The notes under the pieces: model-generated
Databases searched by the model: none
Seen by the model: only the letters and a program-made list of their open reading frames with translations
Told to the model about the DNA's origin: nothing
Assembly: GCF_003255815.1 (NCBI RefSeq)
Contig: NC_037681.1
Location: 83,746,846 to 83,810,845, forward strand
Direction: 5' to 3'
DNA length: 64,000 bases
Source: Theropithecus gelada
Taxonomy: Eukaryota > Chordata > Mammalia > Primates > Cercopithecidae
Part shown: in pieces, positions 1 through 11,344 of the stretch
How positions within the stretch are numbered: position 1 is the stretch's first letter
How the letters are laid out: every line of letters starts with the position of its first letter
Translations under genes and position numbers: made by a program

Positions 1-1388
1 GATTTGAGTTCTTTGTAGATTCTGGATATTAGTCTTTTGTTAGATGTATAGATTGTGAAGATTTTCTCCCACTCTGTGGGCTGTTTGCTGACTGTTTCTT
101 TTCCTGTGAAAAAGCTCTTTAGTTTAATTAGGTCCCAGATATTTATCTTTGTTTTTATTGCATTTGCTTTTGGGTTCTTGGTAATGAAATCTTTGCCTAA
201 GCCAATGTCTAGAAGGGTTTTTCCAATGTGATCTTCTAAAATTTTTATAGTTTCACGTCTTAGGTTTAAGTACTTAATCCATCTTGAGTTGATTTTTGTA
301 TAAGGTGAGAGATGAGGATCCAGTTTCATTCTCCTACATGTGGCTAGCCAATTATCCCAGCACCATTTGTTGAAAAGGGTGTCCTTTCCCCACTTTATGT
401 TTTTGTTTGCTTTGTCAAAGCTGTAAGTATTTGCATTTATTTCTGGGTTCTCTATTCTGTTCCGTTGATCTGTGTGCCTATTTTTATATCAGTACCATGC
501 TGTTTTGGTGTCTATGGCCTTATAGTTTGAAATCAGGTAGTGTGATTCCTCTAGATTTGTTCTTTTTGCTTAGTCTTGCTTTGGCTATTTGGCTCTTTTT
601 TGGTTCCATATGAATTTTAGAATTGTTTTTTCTAATTCTGTGAAGAATGATGGTGGTATTTTGATGGGGACTATAATGAATATGTAGATTGCTTTTGGCA
701 GTATGGTCATTTTCACAATATTGATTCTACCCATTCATGAGCATGGGATGTGTTTCCATTTGTTTGTGTCATCTGTGATTTCTTTCAGCAGTGTTTTGTA
801 GTTTTCCTTGTAGAGGTCTTTCAACTCCTTGGTTAGGTATATTCCTAAGTATTTTGTTTCATTTTTTGCAGCTATTATAAAAGGGGTTGAGTTCTTGATC
901 TGATTCTCCACTTGGTGGTTGTTGGTGTGTAGAAGAGCTACTGATTTTTGTATGTTAATCTTGTATCCAGAAACTTTGCTGAATTCTTTTATCAGTTCTA
1001 GGAGCTTTCTGGAGGAGTCCTTAGAGTTTTCAAGGTAAACAATTGTATCATCAGCAAATAGTGACAGTTTGACTTTCTCTTTACCAATTTGGATGCCCTT
1101 TATTTCTTTCTCTTGTCTTATTGCTCTGGCTAGGACTTCCAGTACTATGTTGAAGAGGAGTGGTGAGAGCAGACATTCTTATCTTGTTCCAGTTCTCAGA
1201 GGGAATGATTTCAACTTTTCCCCATTCAGTATCATGTTTGCTGTGGGTTTGTCATAGATGGACTTTATTACATTAAGTTATGTCCTTTGTATGCTGATTT
1301 TGCTGAGAGTTTTAATCATAAAGGGATGCTGGATTTTGTCGAATGCTTTTTCTGCATCTATTGAGATGATCATGTGATTTTTACTTTT

Positions 1389-1681
1389 TTTTTTTTTTTT
1401 TTTGAGACAGAGTTTCACTCTGTTGCCCAGGCTGGAGTGCAATGGCATGATCTCAGCTCCTGCAGCCTCCACCTCCTGGGTTCAAGTGATTCTCCTGTCT
1501 CAGCCTCCCTGAGTAGCTGGGATTACAGGCATGCGCCACCAGGTCTGGCTAATTTTTGTGTTTTTAGTAGAGACAGGGTTCACCATGTTGGTCAGGCTGG
1601 TCTCGAACTCCTGACCTTGTGATCTGCCCGCCTCAGCCTCCCAAAGTGCTGGGATTACAGGCGTGAGCCACCGTGCCTGGC
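1389..1681 (-). mobile_element. Alu (AluS-like), minus strand
   Basis: A full-length dimeric Alu in reverse complement, starting with a T run of about 19 and ending in the complement of the Alu 5' end. It is flanked by a 14-bp perfect TSD, tgatttttactttt, at 1375-1388 and 1682-1695. It lies inside L1 ORF2, so it is younger than that L1. Confidence 0.95.
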
Positions 1682-3031
1682 TGATTTTTACTTTTAATTT
1701 TGTTTTTGTGGTGTATCACATTTATTGACTTGATTATGTTAAACCATTCCTACATCCCTGGTATGAAACCCACTTGAACATGGTGGATTATCTTTTTGCT
1801 ATGTTGTTGGATTCTGTTAGCTTGTATTTTGTTAAGGAGTTTAGCATCAGTGTTCATCAAGGATATCAGTCTGTAGTTTTCTTTTTTGGTTATGTCCTTT
1901 CCTGGTTTTGGTATTAGGGTGATGCTGGCTTCATAAAATGAATTACGGAGGGTTCCTTCTTTCTCTATCTTGTCGAATAGTATCAAAAGGATTGGTACGA
2001 ATTCTTCTTTGAATGTCTGATAGAAATCTGCTGTGAATCCGTCTGGCCTAAAATTTTTTTGTTTTTGGTAATTTTAAAAATTACCATTTCAATCTTGCTG
2101 CTTGTTATTGGTCTGTTCAGGGTATCTAATTTTTCCTGATTTAAGCTAGAAGGGCTGTACTTTTCCAGGAATTTATCCATCTCTTCTAGGTTTTCTAGTT
2201 TATGTGCATAAAGGTGTTCATAGTAGCCTTGAATGATCTTTTGTATTTCAGTGATGTCAGTTGTAATATCTCCTGTTTTGTTTCTTAGTGAGGTTATTTG
2301 GCTTTTCTCTCTTCTTCTCTTGGTTAATCTTGCTAATGGTCTATCAATTTTATTTATCTTTTCAAAGAACCAGCTTTTTGTCTCATTTATCTTTTGTATT
2401 TTTTGTTTGTTTCCATTTCATTTAGTTCTGCTCAGATCTTGGCAGTTTTCTTATTTCTGCTGGGTATGGGTTTGGTTTGTTCTTGTTTCTGTAGTTCCTT
2501 GAGGTATGACCTTAGAATGTCAGTTTGTGCCCTTTCAGTCTTTTTGATGTAGGTGCTTAGGGCTATGAACTTTCATCTTAGCACCGCCTTTGCTGTATCC
2601 CAGAGGTTTTGATAGGTTGTGTCATTATCGTCATTCAGTTCAAAGAATTTTTAAATTTCCATCTTGATTTCATTTTTGACTCAGTGCTCATTCAGGAGCA
2701 TGTTACTTAATTTCCATGTATTTGCATGGTTCTGAAGGTTCCTTTTGGAGTTGATTTCCAGTTTTATTCCACTGTGGTCTGAGAGAGTGCTTGATATCAT
2801 TTCAATTTTTTAAAATTTATTGAGGCTCGTTTTATGGGCTATTATATGCTCTATCTTGGAGAAAGTTCCATGTGCTGTGTGTTCTGTGGTTGTTGGATGA
2901 AATGTTCTGTTTATATCTGTTAAGTCCATTTGTTCTAAGGTATAGTTTAAATCCATTGTTTCTTTGTTGAATTTCTGTCTTGATGGCCTGTCTAGTGCTG
3001 TCAGTGGAGTAGTGTAGGTCTTAGGTCTATT

Positions 3032-3077
3032 CTTAGGTCTATTAGTAATTGTTTCTTAGGTCTATTAGTAATTGTTT
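3032..3077. repeat. 23-bp tandem duplication inside L1
   Basis: Two adjacent copies of a 23-bp unit starting cttaggtctattagtaattg, with a third partial unit just upstream. It sits in the endonuclease part of the L1 ORF2 remnant and adds to its frame disruption. It looks like local slippage. Confidence 0.75.
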
Positions 3078-3141
3078 TATAAATTTTGGAGGTGCAGTGT
3101 TAGGGGGGTGTGTGTGTGTATACACATGTGCATCTATATAT

Positions 3142-3287
3142 ATTTTTTGAGACAGAGTTTTGCTGTTACCCAGGCTGGAGTGCAGTGGTGTGATCTTGGC
3201 TCACTACAACTTCTGCCTCCCGAGTTCAAGCGATTCTCCTGCCCCAGCCTCCTGGAGTAGCTAGGACTACAGGCACATGTCACCGCA
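3142..3287 (-). mobile_element. Alu fragment (right part), minus strand
   Basis: Reverse complement of the 3' portion of Alu, from a short T run to the mid-element. The remaining half is missing and L1 sequence resumes immediately. A short GT/CA-like tract (3104-3130) precedes it within the L1. Confidence 0.85.
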
Positions 3288-3859
3288 GGTGCCTCTGTTT
3301 TTCGGATTGTAATATTTCCTGTTGGACAAGGTTTTTACCATTATATAATGTCCCTCTTGGTCTCTTTTAACTGCTGTTACTTAAAATTTGTTTTGTCTGA
3401 TATAAGAATAGCTTCCTCTGCTTGCTTTTGGTGTCCATTTGCATGAAATGCCTTTTTCTGCCCCTTTAAGTTTATGTGAGTCCTTATATGTTAGGTGAGT
3501 CTTCTGAAGGCAGCAGAGAGTTTGTTGGTGAGTTCTTATCCATTCTGTGGTTCTGTATCTTTTAAGAGGAGCTAGGCCATTTACATTCAGTGTTAGTATT
3601 GAAATGTGAGGTGCCATTGCATTCATTGTGCTTTCTGTTGCCTTGTACTTTGGTTTTTTTGTTTTTGCTTTTTAGCATGTAGTTTTGTTTTATAGGTCCT
3701 GTGTGATTTATGCTTTAAAGAGGTTCTGTTCTGATGTGTTTCCAGAATTTGTTTCAAGATTTAGAGCTCCTTCTAGCAGTTCTTATAGTGGTAGCCTGGT
3801 AATGGCAAATTCTCTCAGCATTTGTCTGAAAATGACTATCTTTGCTTCATATATGATGC

Positions 3860-4977
3860 TTACTTTTGCTGGACACTAAATTATTGGCTGATGATTGTTT
3901 TGTTTGAGGAGGCTGAAGATTGGGCGCCAATCTCTTCTGGCTTGTAAGGTTTCTGCTGAGATATCTGCTGTTAATCTGATATGTTTTCCTTTATAGGTTA
4001 CCTGGTGCTTCTGTCTTACAGGTCTTAAGCTTCTTTCTTTTGTCTTAACTTTGGATAACCTGATGACAATGTGCCTAGGCGAAGATCTTTTTGCAATGAA
4101 TTTTCCAGGTGTTCTTTGTGCTGCTTGTATTTGGATGTCTAGGTCTCTAGCAAGGCTGGGGAAATTTTCCTTGATTATTCCCCCGAATATGTTTTCCAAG
4201 CTTTTAGAATTCTCTTCTTCCTCAGGAACACCGATTATTCTTAAGTTTGGTCATTTAACATAATCCCAGACTTCTTGATGACTTTGTTCATATTTTCTTA
4301 TTCTTTTTTGTTTGACCTTGTTGGATTGGGTTAGTTCAGAGACCTTGTTTTTGAGCTCTGAATTTCTTTCTTCTACTTGTTCAATTCTATTGGTGAGCCT
4401 TTCCAGAGCATTCACCTATTTTATTTTATTTTATTTTAAGACAGAGTCTCGCCCTGTCACCCGTGGCACGGCTCAATGCAACTTCCGCCTCCTGGGTTCG
4501 AGTGATTCCCTGGTTAATTTGTCCAGCTAATTTTTGTATTTTTAGTAGAGACGGGGTTTCACCATGTTGGCCAGATGGTCTCAAAATCCTGGCCTTGTGA
4601 TCTGCCTGCCTCACCCTCCCAAAGTACTGGGATTAGAGGTGTGAGCCACCATGCCCGGGCAGCATTTCACATTTCTAAAAGTGTGTCCAAAGTTTCCTGA
4701 GGTTTTGGTTGTTTTTTCTTTAAGCTATCTATTTCCTTGAACATTTCTCCCTTCACTTCTTGCATCATTTTTTGGATTTCCTCACGTTTTGGGCTTCACC
4801 TTTCTCTGGTTCATCCCTCTTTAGCTTAATAACCAACCTCCTAAATTCTTTTTCAGATAAATCAGGGATTTTTTCTTGGTTTGGATCCACTGCTGGTGAA
4901 CTAGTGTGATTTTTTGGGGGTGTTGAAGAGCCTTGTTTTGTCATATTACCAGGGTTTGTTTTCTGGTTCCTTCTCAT
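3860..4977 (-). pseudogene. L1 ORF1 remnant
   Basis: L1 ORF1p is an RNA-binding trimeric chaperone. The stretch 4199-3876 reads as its RRM and C-terminal domain (blocks ENFPSLARDLDIQIQ, TPGKFIAKRSSPRHI, IRLTADISAETLQARRDW). The N-terminal part begins with the ATG at 4977 and runs to about 4765. An Alu (4418-4660) splits the two halves and frames are shifted, so no complete protein is possible. Confidence 0.85.
4418..4660 (-). mobile_element. Alu with internal deletions, minus strand
   Basis: Reverse-complement Alu preceded by an (attttt)-type tail complement. Compared with the usual dimer it lacks part of the right arm and a stretch near the middle. Flanks agcattcac (4407-4415) and agcatttcac (4661-4670) are a TSD with one indel. 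It is inserted in L1 ORF1. Confidence 0.9.
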
Positions 4978-5804
4978 TTGGGTAGGCTCTATCGGAGGGA
5001 ACGTTTAGGGCTGAAGGCTGCTGTTTAGGTTCTTTTGTCCCACAGGGTGCTCCTTTGATGTAGTGCTCTCCCCCTTTTCCTATGGATGTGGCTTCCTGTG
5101 AGCTGTACTACAGTGATTATTGTTTCTCTTCTGGGTCCAGCCACCCAGCAAGCTTATCCGGCTCCAGGCTGGTACTGGGGGTTGTCTGCAGAGTCCTGTG
5201 ATATGAAGCATTTGTGGGTCTCTCAGTCGTAGATACCAGTGCCTGTTTCAGTGGAGGTGGCAGGGCTGTGCAATGGATTCCATGACGGTTCTTGGCTTTG
5301 GTGGTTTAATGCTCTATTTTTGGGTTGGTTGGGCTCCTGTCAGGAGGTGCACTTTCCAGAAAGCATCAGCTGTAGTAATATAGAGAGGGACCGGTGGTGG
5401 GCGGGGCCCTGCCACTCCGAAGATTATAAGCCGTTTGTCTTCTGCTACCAGGGTGGATAGGGAAGGACCATCAGGTCGGGGTGGGGCTATGCACGTCTGA
5501 GCTCAGACTCTGGGCAGGTCTTGCTGTGGCTGCTGTGGGGGATGGGAGTGAGATTCCCAGGTCACTGGAGTTGGGTACCTAGGAGGATTATGGCTGCCTC
5601 TGCTGAGAACTGTAGCTTGTCAGGGAAGTGGGGGAAAGCTGGTAGTCACTGGCCTCACCCAGCTTCCATGCAAACTGACGGGCCTGTCTCACTCCCACCA
5701 TGACCCCCAACAACAGCCCTGAGTCTGTTTCCAGGCAGAGGGCATGATGGGCTTGAAAACTTGTCCTGGGCTACCTGCTTTCCAACTGCAAAAGAAAAGG
5801 GCCT
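4978..5804 (-). promoter_or_regulatory. 5' UTR/promoter remnant of the old L1
   Basis: GC-richer sequence upstream of the ORF1 start on the minus strand, the place of the L1 internal promoter. It ends where a second L1 piece begins. No intact YY1-type box at the extreme 5' end is visible, so promoter activity is doubtful. Confidence 0.6.
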
Positions 5805-5924
5805 GAATTTTAAAATAGTTTTTATCTAGTTCTGTGAAGAATCTCAATGGTAGTTTAATAGGAATAGCATTGAATCTATACATTGCTTTGGGTAGTATGG
5901 CCATTTTAACAGTATTGATTCTTC

Positions 5925-6329
5925 CTATTCATGAGTATGGAATGTTTTTCCATTTGTGTCATCTCTGATTTCTTTGAGCAGTGTTTTGTAGTTCTCATTG
6001 TAGAGATCTTTCACCTCTTGGATTAGCTGCATTCTTAGGTATTTTATTCTTTTTGTAACAATTGTGAATGGGATTATGTTCCTGATTTGGCTCTTGGCTT
6101 GGCTATTGTTGGTGTATAGGAATGCTGGTGATTTTTGTACATTGATTTTGTATCCTGAAACTTTGCTGAAGTTGTTTATCAGCTGAAGGAGCTTCTGGGC
6201 TGAGACTATGGGGTTCTCTAGATATAGGACCATGTTGTCTGCAAACAGGGATAGTTTGACTTCCTCTCTTCCTATTTGGATGCCCTTTATTTCCTTCTCT
6301 TGCCTGATTGCTCTGGCTGTAACTTCCAA
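5925..6329 (-). pseudogene. L1 reverse transcriptase fragment with altered catalytic box
   Basis: A 134-codon open stretch from the L1 ORF2 RT palm. It contains VKLSLFADNMVLYLENPIV, where L1 normally has the catalytic FADD box. Here the second Asp is Asn, codon AAC at 6236-6234. The open frame is chance survival, not function. Confidence 0.85.
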
Positions 6330-6497
6330 TACTCTGTTGAATAGGAGTGGTGAGAGAGGGCATCCTTGTCTTGTGTCAGTTTTCTAGGGGAATGTTTCCA
6401 GCTTTTGCCCATTCAGTATGATTTTGGCTATGGTTTGTCATATATGGCTCTTATTATTTTGAGGTATGTTCCTTCAGAACCTAGTTTATTGAGAGCT

Positions 6498-6776
6498 GTT
6501 TTGTTTTGTTTTGTTTTTGAGACAGAGTCTTGCTGTATTGCCCAGGCTGGTGTGCAGTCGTGCAATCTTAGCTCACTGCAATCTCTGCCTCCGCCTCCTG
6601 ATTAGCTGGGACTATAGGCGCACACCACCATGCCCAGCTAATTTTTGTATTTTTTAGTAGAGATGGGGTTTCACCATGTTGGCCACTATGCCCTTGATCT
6701 CCTGACCTTGTGATCCACCCGCCTCGGCCTGCCAAAGTGCTGGGATTATAGGCATAATAAGCCACCACTCCCAGCT
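6498..6776 (-). mobile_element. Alu with small internal deletion, minus strand
   Basis: Reverse-complement Alu with a (ttttg)n tail complement. About 30 bp are missing at the junction cctccgcctcctgattagct. The flanks gagagctgtt and gagagttttt form an imperfect TSD. It lies in the L1 RT fragment. Confidence 0.9.
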
Positions 6777-6800
6777 GAGAGTTTTTAACATGTTAATATG

Positions 6801-7757
6801 TATGCTAAAGTGGCTAAAGAGGCTCAGTGTATAGATATCTGCAACTTACTTTGAAATGTATAAAAAATAAGATGTTTCAATATAATAAAAGTTGAAAAAA
6901 ATAAGATGGATTGATAAAGGGATAGGTTAATGGACAGATATGTGATAACACAATTATTGTAAGACATTAATGGTCAAATCCAAATAGTGGGCATATGGAT
7001 GTTTACTGTACATTCTTAGAACTTTTCTGTATATTTAAAACTTTTCATAATAAAATTTTGGTAAAACGTGTTACTGAGAGGGTACGTAAGTCTACATAGG
7101 TCTAGTTTGGTTCAGTCAACATTTATTGACACCTGTAGTGTTCGAAGTGATATAATAAGTATTAGGGATATAAGAATGAAGTAACTTAGATTCTTTGAGG
7201 TAGAAAGTGGCAGGAAATAAAACTGGAAAGCACAAGTTAGTTAATGGAGAGTCCATGATAAAGAGCTTGGACTTTATCCTGTGGGGTTTTAGGGAGGGGA
7301 ATGGTACTTAGGTAGATTACTTTAGCAGCATTGTGGAGGCTAGATTTCAGGAGGTGGTGGTAGTGGTAGTGGGTATAGACTAAAGACAAGATAATAATTA
7401 GGAAGCAGTACTCCAAATGAAGATGATTGATTAACCTAAATTTTAATGGTTATAGGGCTAGATTCTAGAAATATGTAGGAGCAATAATCAATTGAATTTG
7501 ATTGGTTGAATTAATTGTAAGTGGGTTATAGAGAATCAAGAATGACAAAGACCACACATGAAGGAGCAAGTTTGGAGTGTGAGGGGAAAATGATGAGTTT
7601 GGTTTAAGATATCTTATGTTTTGCATATCATCTAGTCAAGGACTTCTTTATTCATGCATTTTTGCCTATGTTATTTTATAAACATTCACTATAGAATTCC
7701 ATGTCTGTTGCTAACAGTAAGATGTTGAGCAAAATGCATGCAGATACTGCCTTTCAG
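6801..7757. other. Mostly unassigned DNA, possible ancient repeat tails
   Basis: No gene. The stretch 6820-7065 ends in cttttcataataaaattttgg and resembles the 3' end of an ancient LINE, but I cannot name it with confidence. A second weak resemblance, to an old element with a catttattgacacctg start, lies at 7115-7200. A (ggt/agt)n-like purine patch is at 7347-7372. Confidence 0.4.
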
Positions 7758-7774
7758 AAAGTTACAGCCTAATA

Positions 7775-8070
7775 GGCTGGGTGCAGTGGCTCATGTCTGT
7801 AATCCCAGCACTTTGGGGGAACAACGTGGGCAGATCAGTTGAGCTCAGTAGTTTGAGACTAACCTGGGTAATATGGTGAAACCTCATCTGTACTAAAAAT
7901 GCAAAAATTAGCTGGGAGTGGTGGCACGTGCCTGTAATCTCAGCTACTTGGGAGGCTGAGGCAGGAGAAGTGCTTGAACCCGGAGGCGGAGGTTGCAGTG
8001 AGCCAAGATCGTGCCACTGCACTGCAGTCTGGTGACAGAGTGAGACTCTGTCTCAAAAAAAAAAAAAAAA
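7775..8070 (+). mobile_element. Alu, plus strand
   Basis: Full-length Alu from ggctgggtgcag to a poly(A) tail. It is flanked by a perfect 14-bp TSD, aaagttacagccta, at 7758-7771 and 8071-8084. Confidence 0.95.
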
Positions 8071-8295
8071 AAAGTTACAGCCTAGTGAAGGAGATAATTA
8101 AACCAGAGTTATAATAAAAAGTGATATTTATGGTGATAGGAAAAGTACAAGATGGTATGGAACTTCATAGAAGGGACAGTTATCTTAACAATGGCTTGTG
8201 GGTATTATCAGTTTGAAGCCTGGGATGAAGCCTGGACTGGAGATACCAATTAATGTCTTTCTGCTGCTGATTCCTGAGAGTTGATAAAAATGTGC

Positions 8296-8423
8296 CAGCA
8301 ACTCAGGAGGCTGAGGTGGGAGGATGGCTTGAGCTTGGGAGGTCAAGGCTGCAGTGAGCTATGATCACGCCACTGCACTCCAGTGTGGGTGACAGAGTGA
8401 GACACTGCATCAAGAAAAAAAAA
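8296..8423 (+). mobile_element. Alu fragment (right arm), plus strand
   Basis: Only the 3' portion of Alu (from cagcaactcagg through the A tail) is present. It faces a full Alu in the opposite orientation 8 bp away, forming a close inverted pair. Confidence 0.85.
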
Positions 8424-8431
8424 GTTGTTAA

Positions 8432-8733
8432 TTTTTTCTTTTGAGACAGAGTCTCACTCTGTCACCCAGGCTGGAGTGTGGTGGCATGACCTTGGCTCAC
8501 TGCAACCACTGCCTCCTGCGTTCAAATGATTCTTGTGTCTCAGCCTGCCGAGTAGCTGGGATCACAGGCGTTTACCACCACACCAGCTAATATTTGTATT
8601 TTTTTTTTTTTTTTTTTTTAAGTAGAGACGGGTTTTCACCATGTTGGCCAGACTGGTCTTGAATTTCTGGCCTCACGTGATCCACCCACCCCCTAAAGTG
8701 CTGGGATTACAGGTGTGAACCACTAGTCCTGGT
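8432..8733 (-). mobile_element. Alu, minus strand, with expanded internal T run
   Basis: Reverse-complement Alu. The middle A-rich region is expanded to about 22 T at 8599-8621. The right-hand end is diverged. It forms an inverted repeat with the fragment at 8296-8423. Confidence 0.9.
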
Positions 8734-8950
8734 GAGAGAGAGAAAAAAAAAAAGGAATTTCTTATCTGTCCACTGAAGTCTAAAGGCCAAGATAAATCCA
8801 GAGAAAACAGAAGAAATGGAGAAATAGTAGATTCTAGGTGTACGACAGGGAATTTACAAGATGAGTCTGGGACATCTCATGCCATAAAACTTAAGCTGCT
8901 GCCAAAGACTAATAGGGTTAAAAGGACACAGGAGCCAACACATACACACA

Positions 8951-8978
8951 ACACACACACACACACACACACACACAC
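8951..8978. repeat. (CA)14 dinucleotide microsatellite
   Basis: 28 bp of perfect CA/AC repeat with a slightly interrupted leader from 8940. It directly precedes a plus-strand L1 3' segment. Such tracts are length-polymorphic. Confidence 0.95.
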
Positions 8979-8984
8979 GCCCCA

Positions 8985-10375
8985 AACCCCAATGGATTAA
9001 AGACAAATGTGAAAAGTAAAAACTTTAATAAAAGGAGATTATCTGTATGAGATTGGAAATAAAGAAGGACATCTTAAACAAGATATAAAAGCATACCATA
9101 AAGGTATAATGGTGCATTCTTGTCTTTAATATAGTCAAAAATTTTTTTCATCAGCCACAAAGACAGGAAAGAGATAAGCAACAACCTAGGAGGAGTTATT
9201 TGTAACACTGACAAAGGATTAGTTTCTAAAATATATAAAGACTACTGCAAATCAGTGAGAAAAAGGCAAAGAACTCAGTGGAAAAATGAGTAAAACATAG
9301 GAATAGGCATTTCAAGGAAGAAGAAACAAGATCACAAGAAACATATGAAAAGATGTTCAACCTCATTATTAATCAGGCAAATACAAATTAAAACCTCAAT
9401 GAGAAACCAATACACAGCTACTAGGGATGATAAACATTTAAAAACCTGAGTGTTTAAGTATTAGCAAGATGCGGAGAAATGGAAACTCTTACACTTGTTT
9501 AGTGGAAATATAAATTGGCAAAACTACTCTGGGAAATATTTGAATTATTTACTAAAATTAAAGATGTGTATTGCCTGTGACCAGAAATTTCACTCCTAAG
9601 TACATACCCTAGGAATATGTAGAAGAATGTTTATAGTTGCCCTGTTCATAATAGAAAAAGCTAGAATCAACATAAATGTCCATTCCCAGAAGAATGAATA
9701 AACTGAGTAGTAGATGAATAAGTTGTATTCAGTTGGTGAAATACTATAGGCAGTGAAAATGAGTATACCTACATCTATACATGTCAGCATGGCTATATTC
9801 AAAAATAATATTTAGTGAAAAAAGTAAGTAACAAGAAGAATGCACTATGTTTTCACTTCTATAAAGTTCAGAAAGAAGTAAAACTAAACAAGTTGTTAAA
9901 TGAGTTTGAGACCAACAATATAGCAAGATGCTCTCTCTACAAAAAGCCCAAAATTAACTAGGCATGGTGGCATGCACCCATGGTTCTAGCTACTCAGGGG
10001 GCTGAGGTAGGATGATTGCTTATGCCCAGGAGTTTGAGGTTACAGTGAGCTGTGTTCATGCCACTGCACTCCAGCCTGGGTGACAGAGTGAGACTCTTTC
10101 TTTAAAAAAAAAAAAAAAGATTTTATTTGTGGAACTTGCCTCATATGGGAAAACCATAAAGACAAGCAAAGGAATGGTTAAGACAAAATTTAAGACTGAG
10201 AGTAGATGGAAGAAGAAATGTAACTGAGGAGGGGCACCCAGGGGACTTCAAAGGTACTGCTAATGTTAATGATTTTTCTCTCAATGGTGGGATGAAGATG
10301 ATTTTTATTTTGTTTTCTGGCTTTCCATATTTCTGTATATGTGGCTTTCAGAGAGGTGATGTCATATAGGGGTTT
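8985..10375 (+). mobile_element. Old L1M 3' region, plus strand, interrupted by an Alu
   Basis: Sense-strand L1 ORF2 C-terminal and 3' UTR sequence (blocks such as caaatacaaattaaaacc and gcggagaaatgga). It is highly diverged with no usable frame. An Alu fragment at 9901-10118 splits it. The right boundary before MER20 is approximate. It is one of the few plus-oriented L1s here. Confidence 0.75.
9901..10118 (+). mobile_element. Alu fragment, plus strand
   Basis: 5'-truncated Alu beginning at the gagtttgagacc block and ending in a 15-base A run. It is diverged (AluJ-like). It lies inside the plus-strand L1 3' region. Confidence 0.85.
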
Positions 10376-10383
10376 CTCTAGGG

Positions 10384-10610
10384 TTGTGGTTCTTAACCAG
10401 GGATAACTTTTTACTATCTTCCTCCCCCAAGGAGACATTTGGCAATGTCTAGAGAGTTATTTGGTGTCGTGACTGGGGTGGGGAAACTACTGGCATTCAG
10501 TAGACAGAGGCCAGGGATTGCTGCTAAACATCCTACAATGCACAGGACAGCCCAATAGCAAATAATTATTTGGCCCAAAATGTCAGTAGCACCAAGGTTC
10601 AGAAACCCTG
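10384..10610 (+). mobile_element. MER20, non-autonomous hAT-Charlie DNA transposon
   Basis: The whole element is recognisable: ttgtggttcttaacc start, cctacaatgcacaggacagc core and agaaaccctg end. Length is about 227 bp, close to the family's usual size. Flanking 8-mers ctctaggg and gtctaagg match at 6 of 8 positions, consistent with the 8-bp hAT target duplication. Confidence 0.9.
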
Positions 10611-10613
10611 GTC

Positions 10614-10845
10614 TAAGGGCCAGACTCTTTGGGTTTGAATTCTAGCTTTGCACTTTACAAGCTGGGAGACAATGGGGAATTACTTAATCTCTGTGTCTCA
10701 GTATCGTTGTTTATATGAGGCTAATAGTAGTATCTATCTCATAGGTTTGTTGTGAGAATTAACTGAATTAAAACATAAGGTACTGAGTCCAGAACCAGAC
10801 AAATAATAAGTACTTGATAAATACTAACAATAATGTTTTGTTATT
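10614..10845 (+). mobile_element. MIR, plus strand
   Basis: Near-complete MIR (tRNA-derived CORE-SINE). Recognisable blocks are gggtttgaattctagctttg, tgtgtctcagtatcg and ctcataggtttgttgtgaga, followed by the aataagtacttgataaata tail. Confidence 0.9.
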
Positions 10846-11323
10846 ATTTTTGTTGAATATATTCAATTGATTGAGAAAAAAAGAGTTGATTAAGATAAAT
10901 ATGTTGAAAAATATTTATTATAGCAATAGAAAATTATGCAAAGACACACATATGCACAAACCCTACTTTAAAATGTAGCATGTGGAAATTTCACATGAGA
11001 AGACCTTTGCAAGCAATAATGACAGCCTGTTATAATCTATATCTTATCTGTACGTAATAGCAATTTCTAAATAAGAAACCAGAGCACTGAACATAAAGTA
11101 TATATGAGTTAGTGCTAATCTGAATTTAAGCTATATTAGCAACTGACCTCAAAGTCTTGTGACAGATTACATTACAAAAACCATCCTGTACTTTAGTACA
11201 CAAACTGATATTTCCCTTATTCTCTATAAAAACCCTTCCAGAAAGATCCTTGGGAAGTCAGTTTCTTGATTGGATTTCATGTACACTTGTTTATCCAAGT
11301 GGATGTGTCTGTAAAATTGTGAC
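10846..11323. other. AT-rich unassigned DNA
   Basis: No gene, RNA or repeat that I can name. There is one short TATAAAA-like string (11225) without other promoter context. Confidence 0.5.
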
Positions 11324-11344
11324 AGGATGCTGTTTGCTTGTTTG

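Larger units (their letters stand above)
1..3650 (-). pseudogene. L1 ORF2 remnant (endonuclease, reverse transcriptase, C-terminal part)
   Basis: Broken remains of the L1 endonuclease/reverse transcriptase. The segment at 3381-3626 reads as the endonuclease N-terminus (HISILTLNVNGL block followed by a CCLQKTHLT block, where the Q-K replaces the usual Q-E, altering the catalytic Glu position). The segment at 1750-1986 reads as the RT palm entry (ASITLIPKPGKD block). Two Alus interrupt it (1389-1681, 3142-3287) and no open frame exceeds about 90 codons. It cannot encode a working protein. Confidence 0.85.
1..5804 (-). mobile_element. LINE-1, old primate subfamily, near full length, interrupted by three Alus
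   Basis: On the minus strand this reads 5' UTR, ORF1, ORF2 and runs off the left window edge, so its 3' UTR and poly(A) lie outside. Translations of the minus strand match L1 ORF1p C-terminal domain (about 3876-4199), endonuclease (3381-3626) and reverse transcriptase (1750-1986). All are broken by stops and frameshifts, so it is dead. Divergence is clearly higher than in the L1 at 12199-18416. It abuts a second L1 piece at 5805; the simplest reading is that this copy inserted into that older one. The subfamily is a guess (old L1PA or L1PB type). Confidence 0.9.
5805..6800 (-). mobile_element. Second L1 fragment (RT region only), minus strand
   Basis: Homologous to 14480-13760 of the younger L1 and to 1310-610 of the first L1, so it is an internal ORF2 piece. 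Its 3' half is missing, most simply because the L1 at 1-5804 inserted here and the rest lies left of the window. Its 5' end is truncated near 6800. An Alu (6498-6776) lies inside. Confidence 0.8.

Noticed and set aside
1374..1622. 82-codon plus-strand open frame starting MIFTFFFFFFETEFHSVAQAG
   Set aside because: It is the antisense translation of an Alu. The FFFETEFHSVAQAGVQW pattern recurs at nearly every minus-strand Alu here (for example 36775, 42883, 59826) and is a known artefact.
8951..8978. Direct repeats here and elsewhere considered as a CRISPR-like array
   Set aside because: Simple CA microsatellite; there are no spaced unique spacers anywhere in the window.
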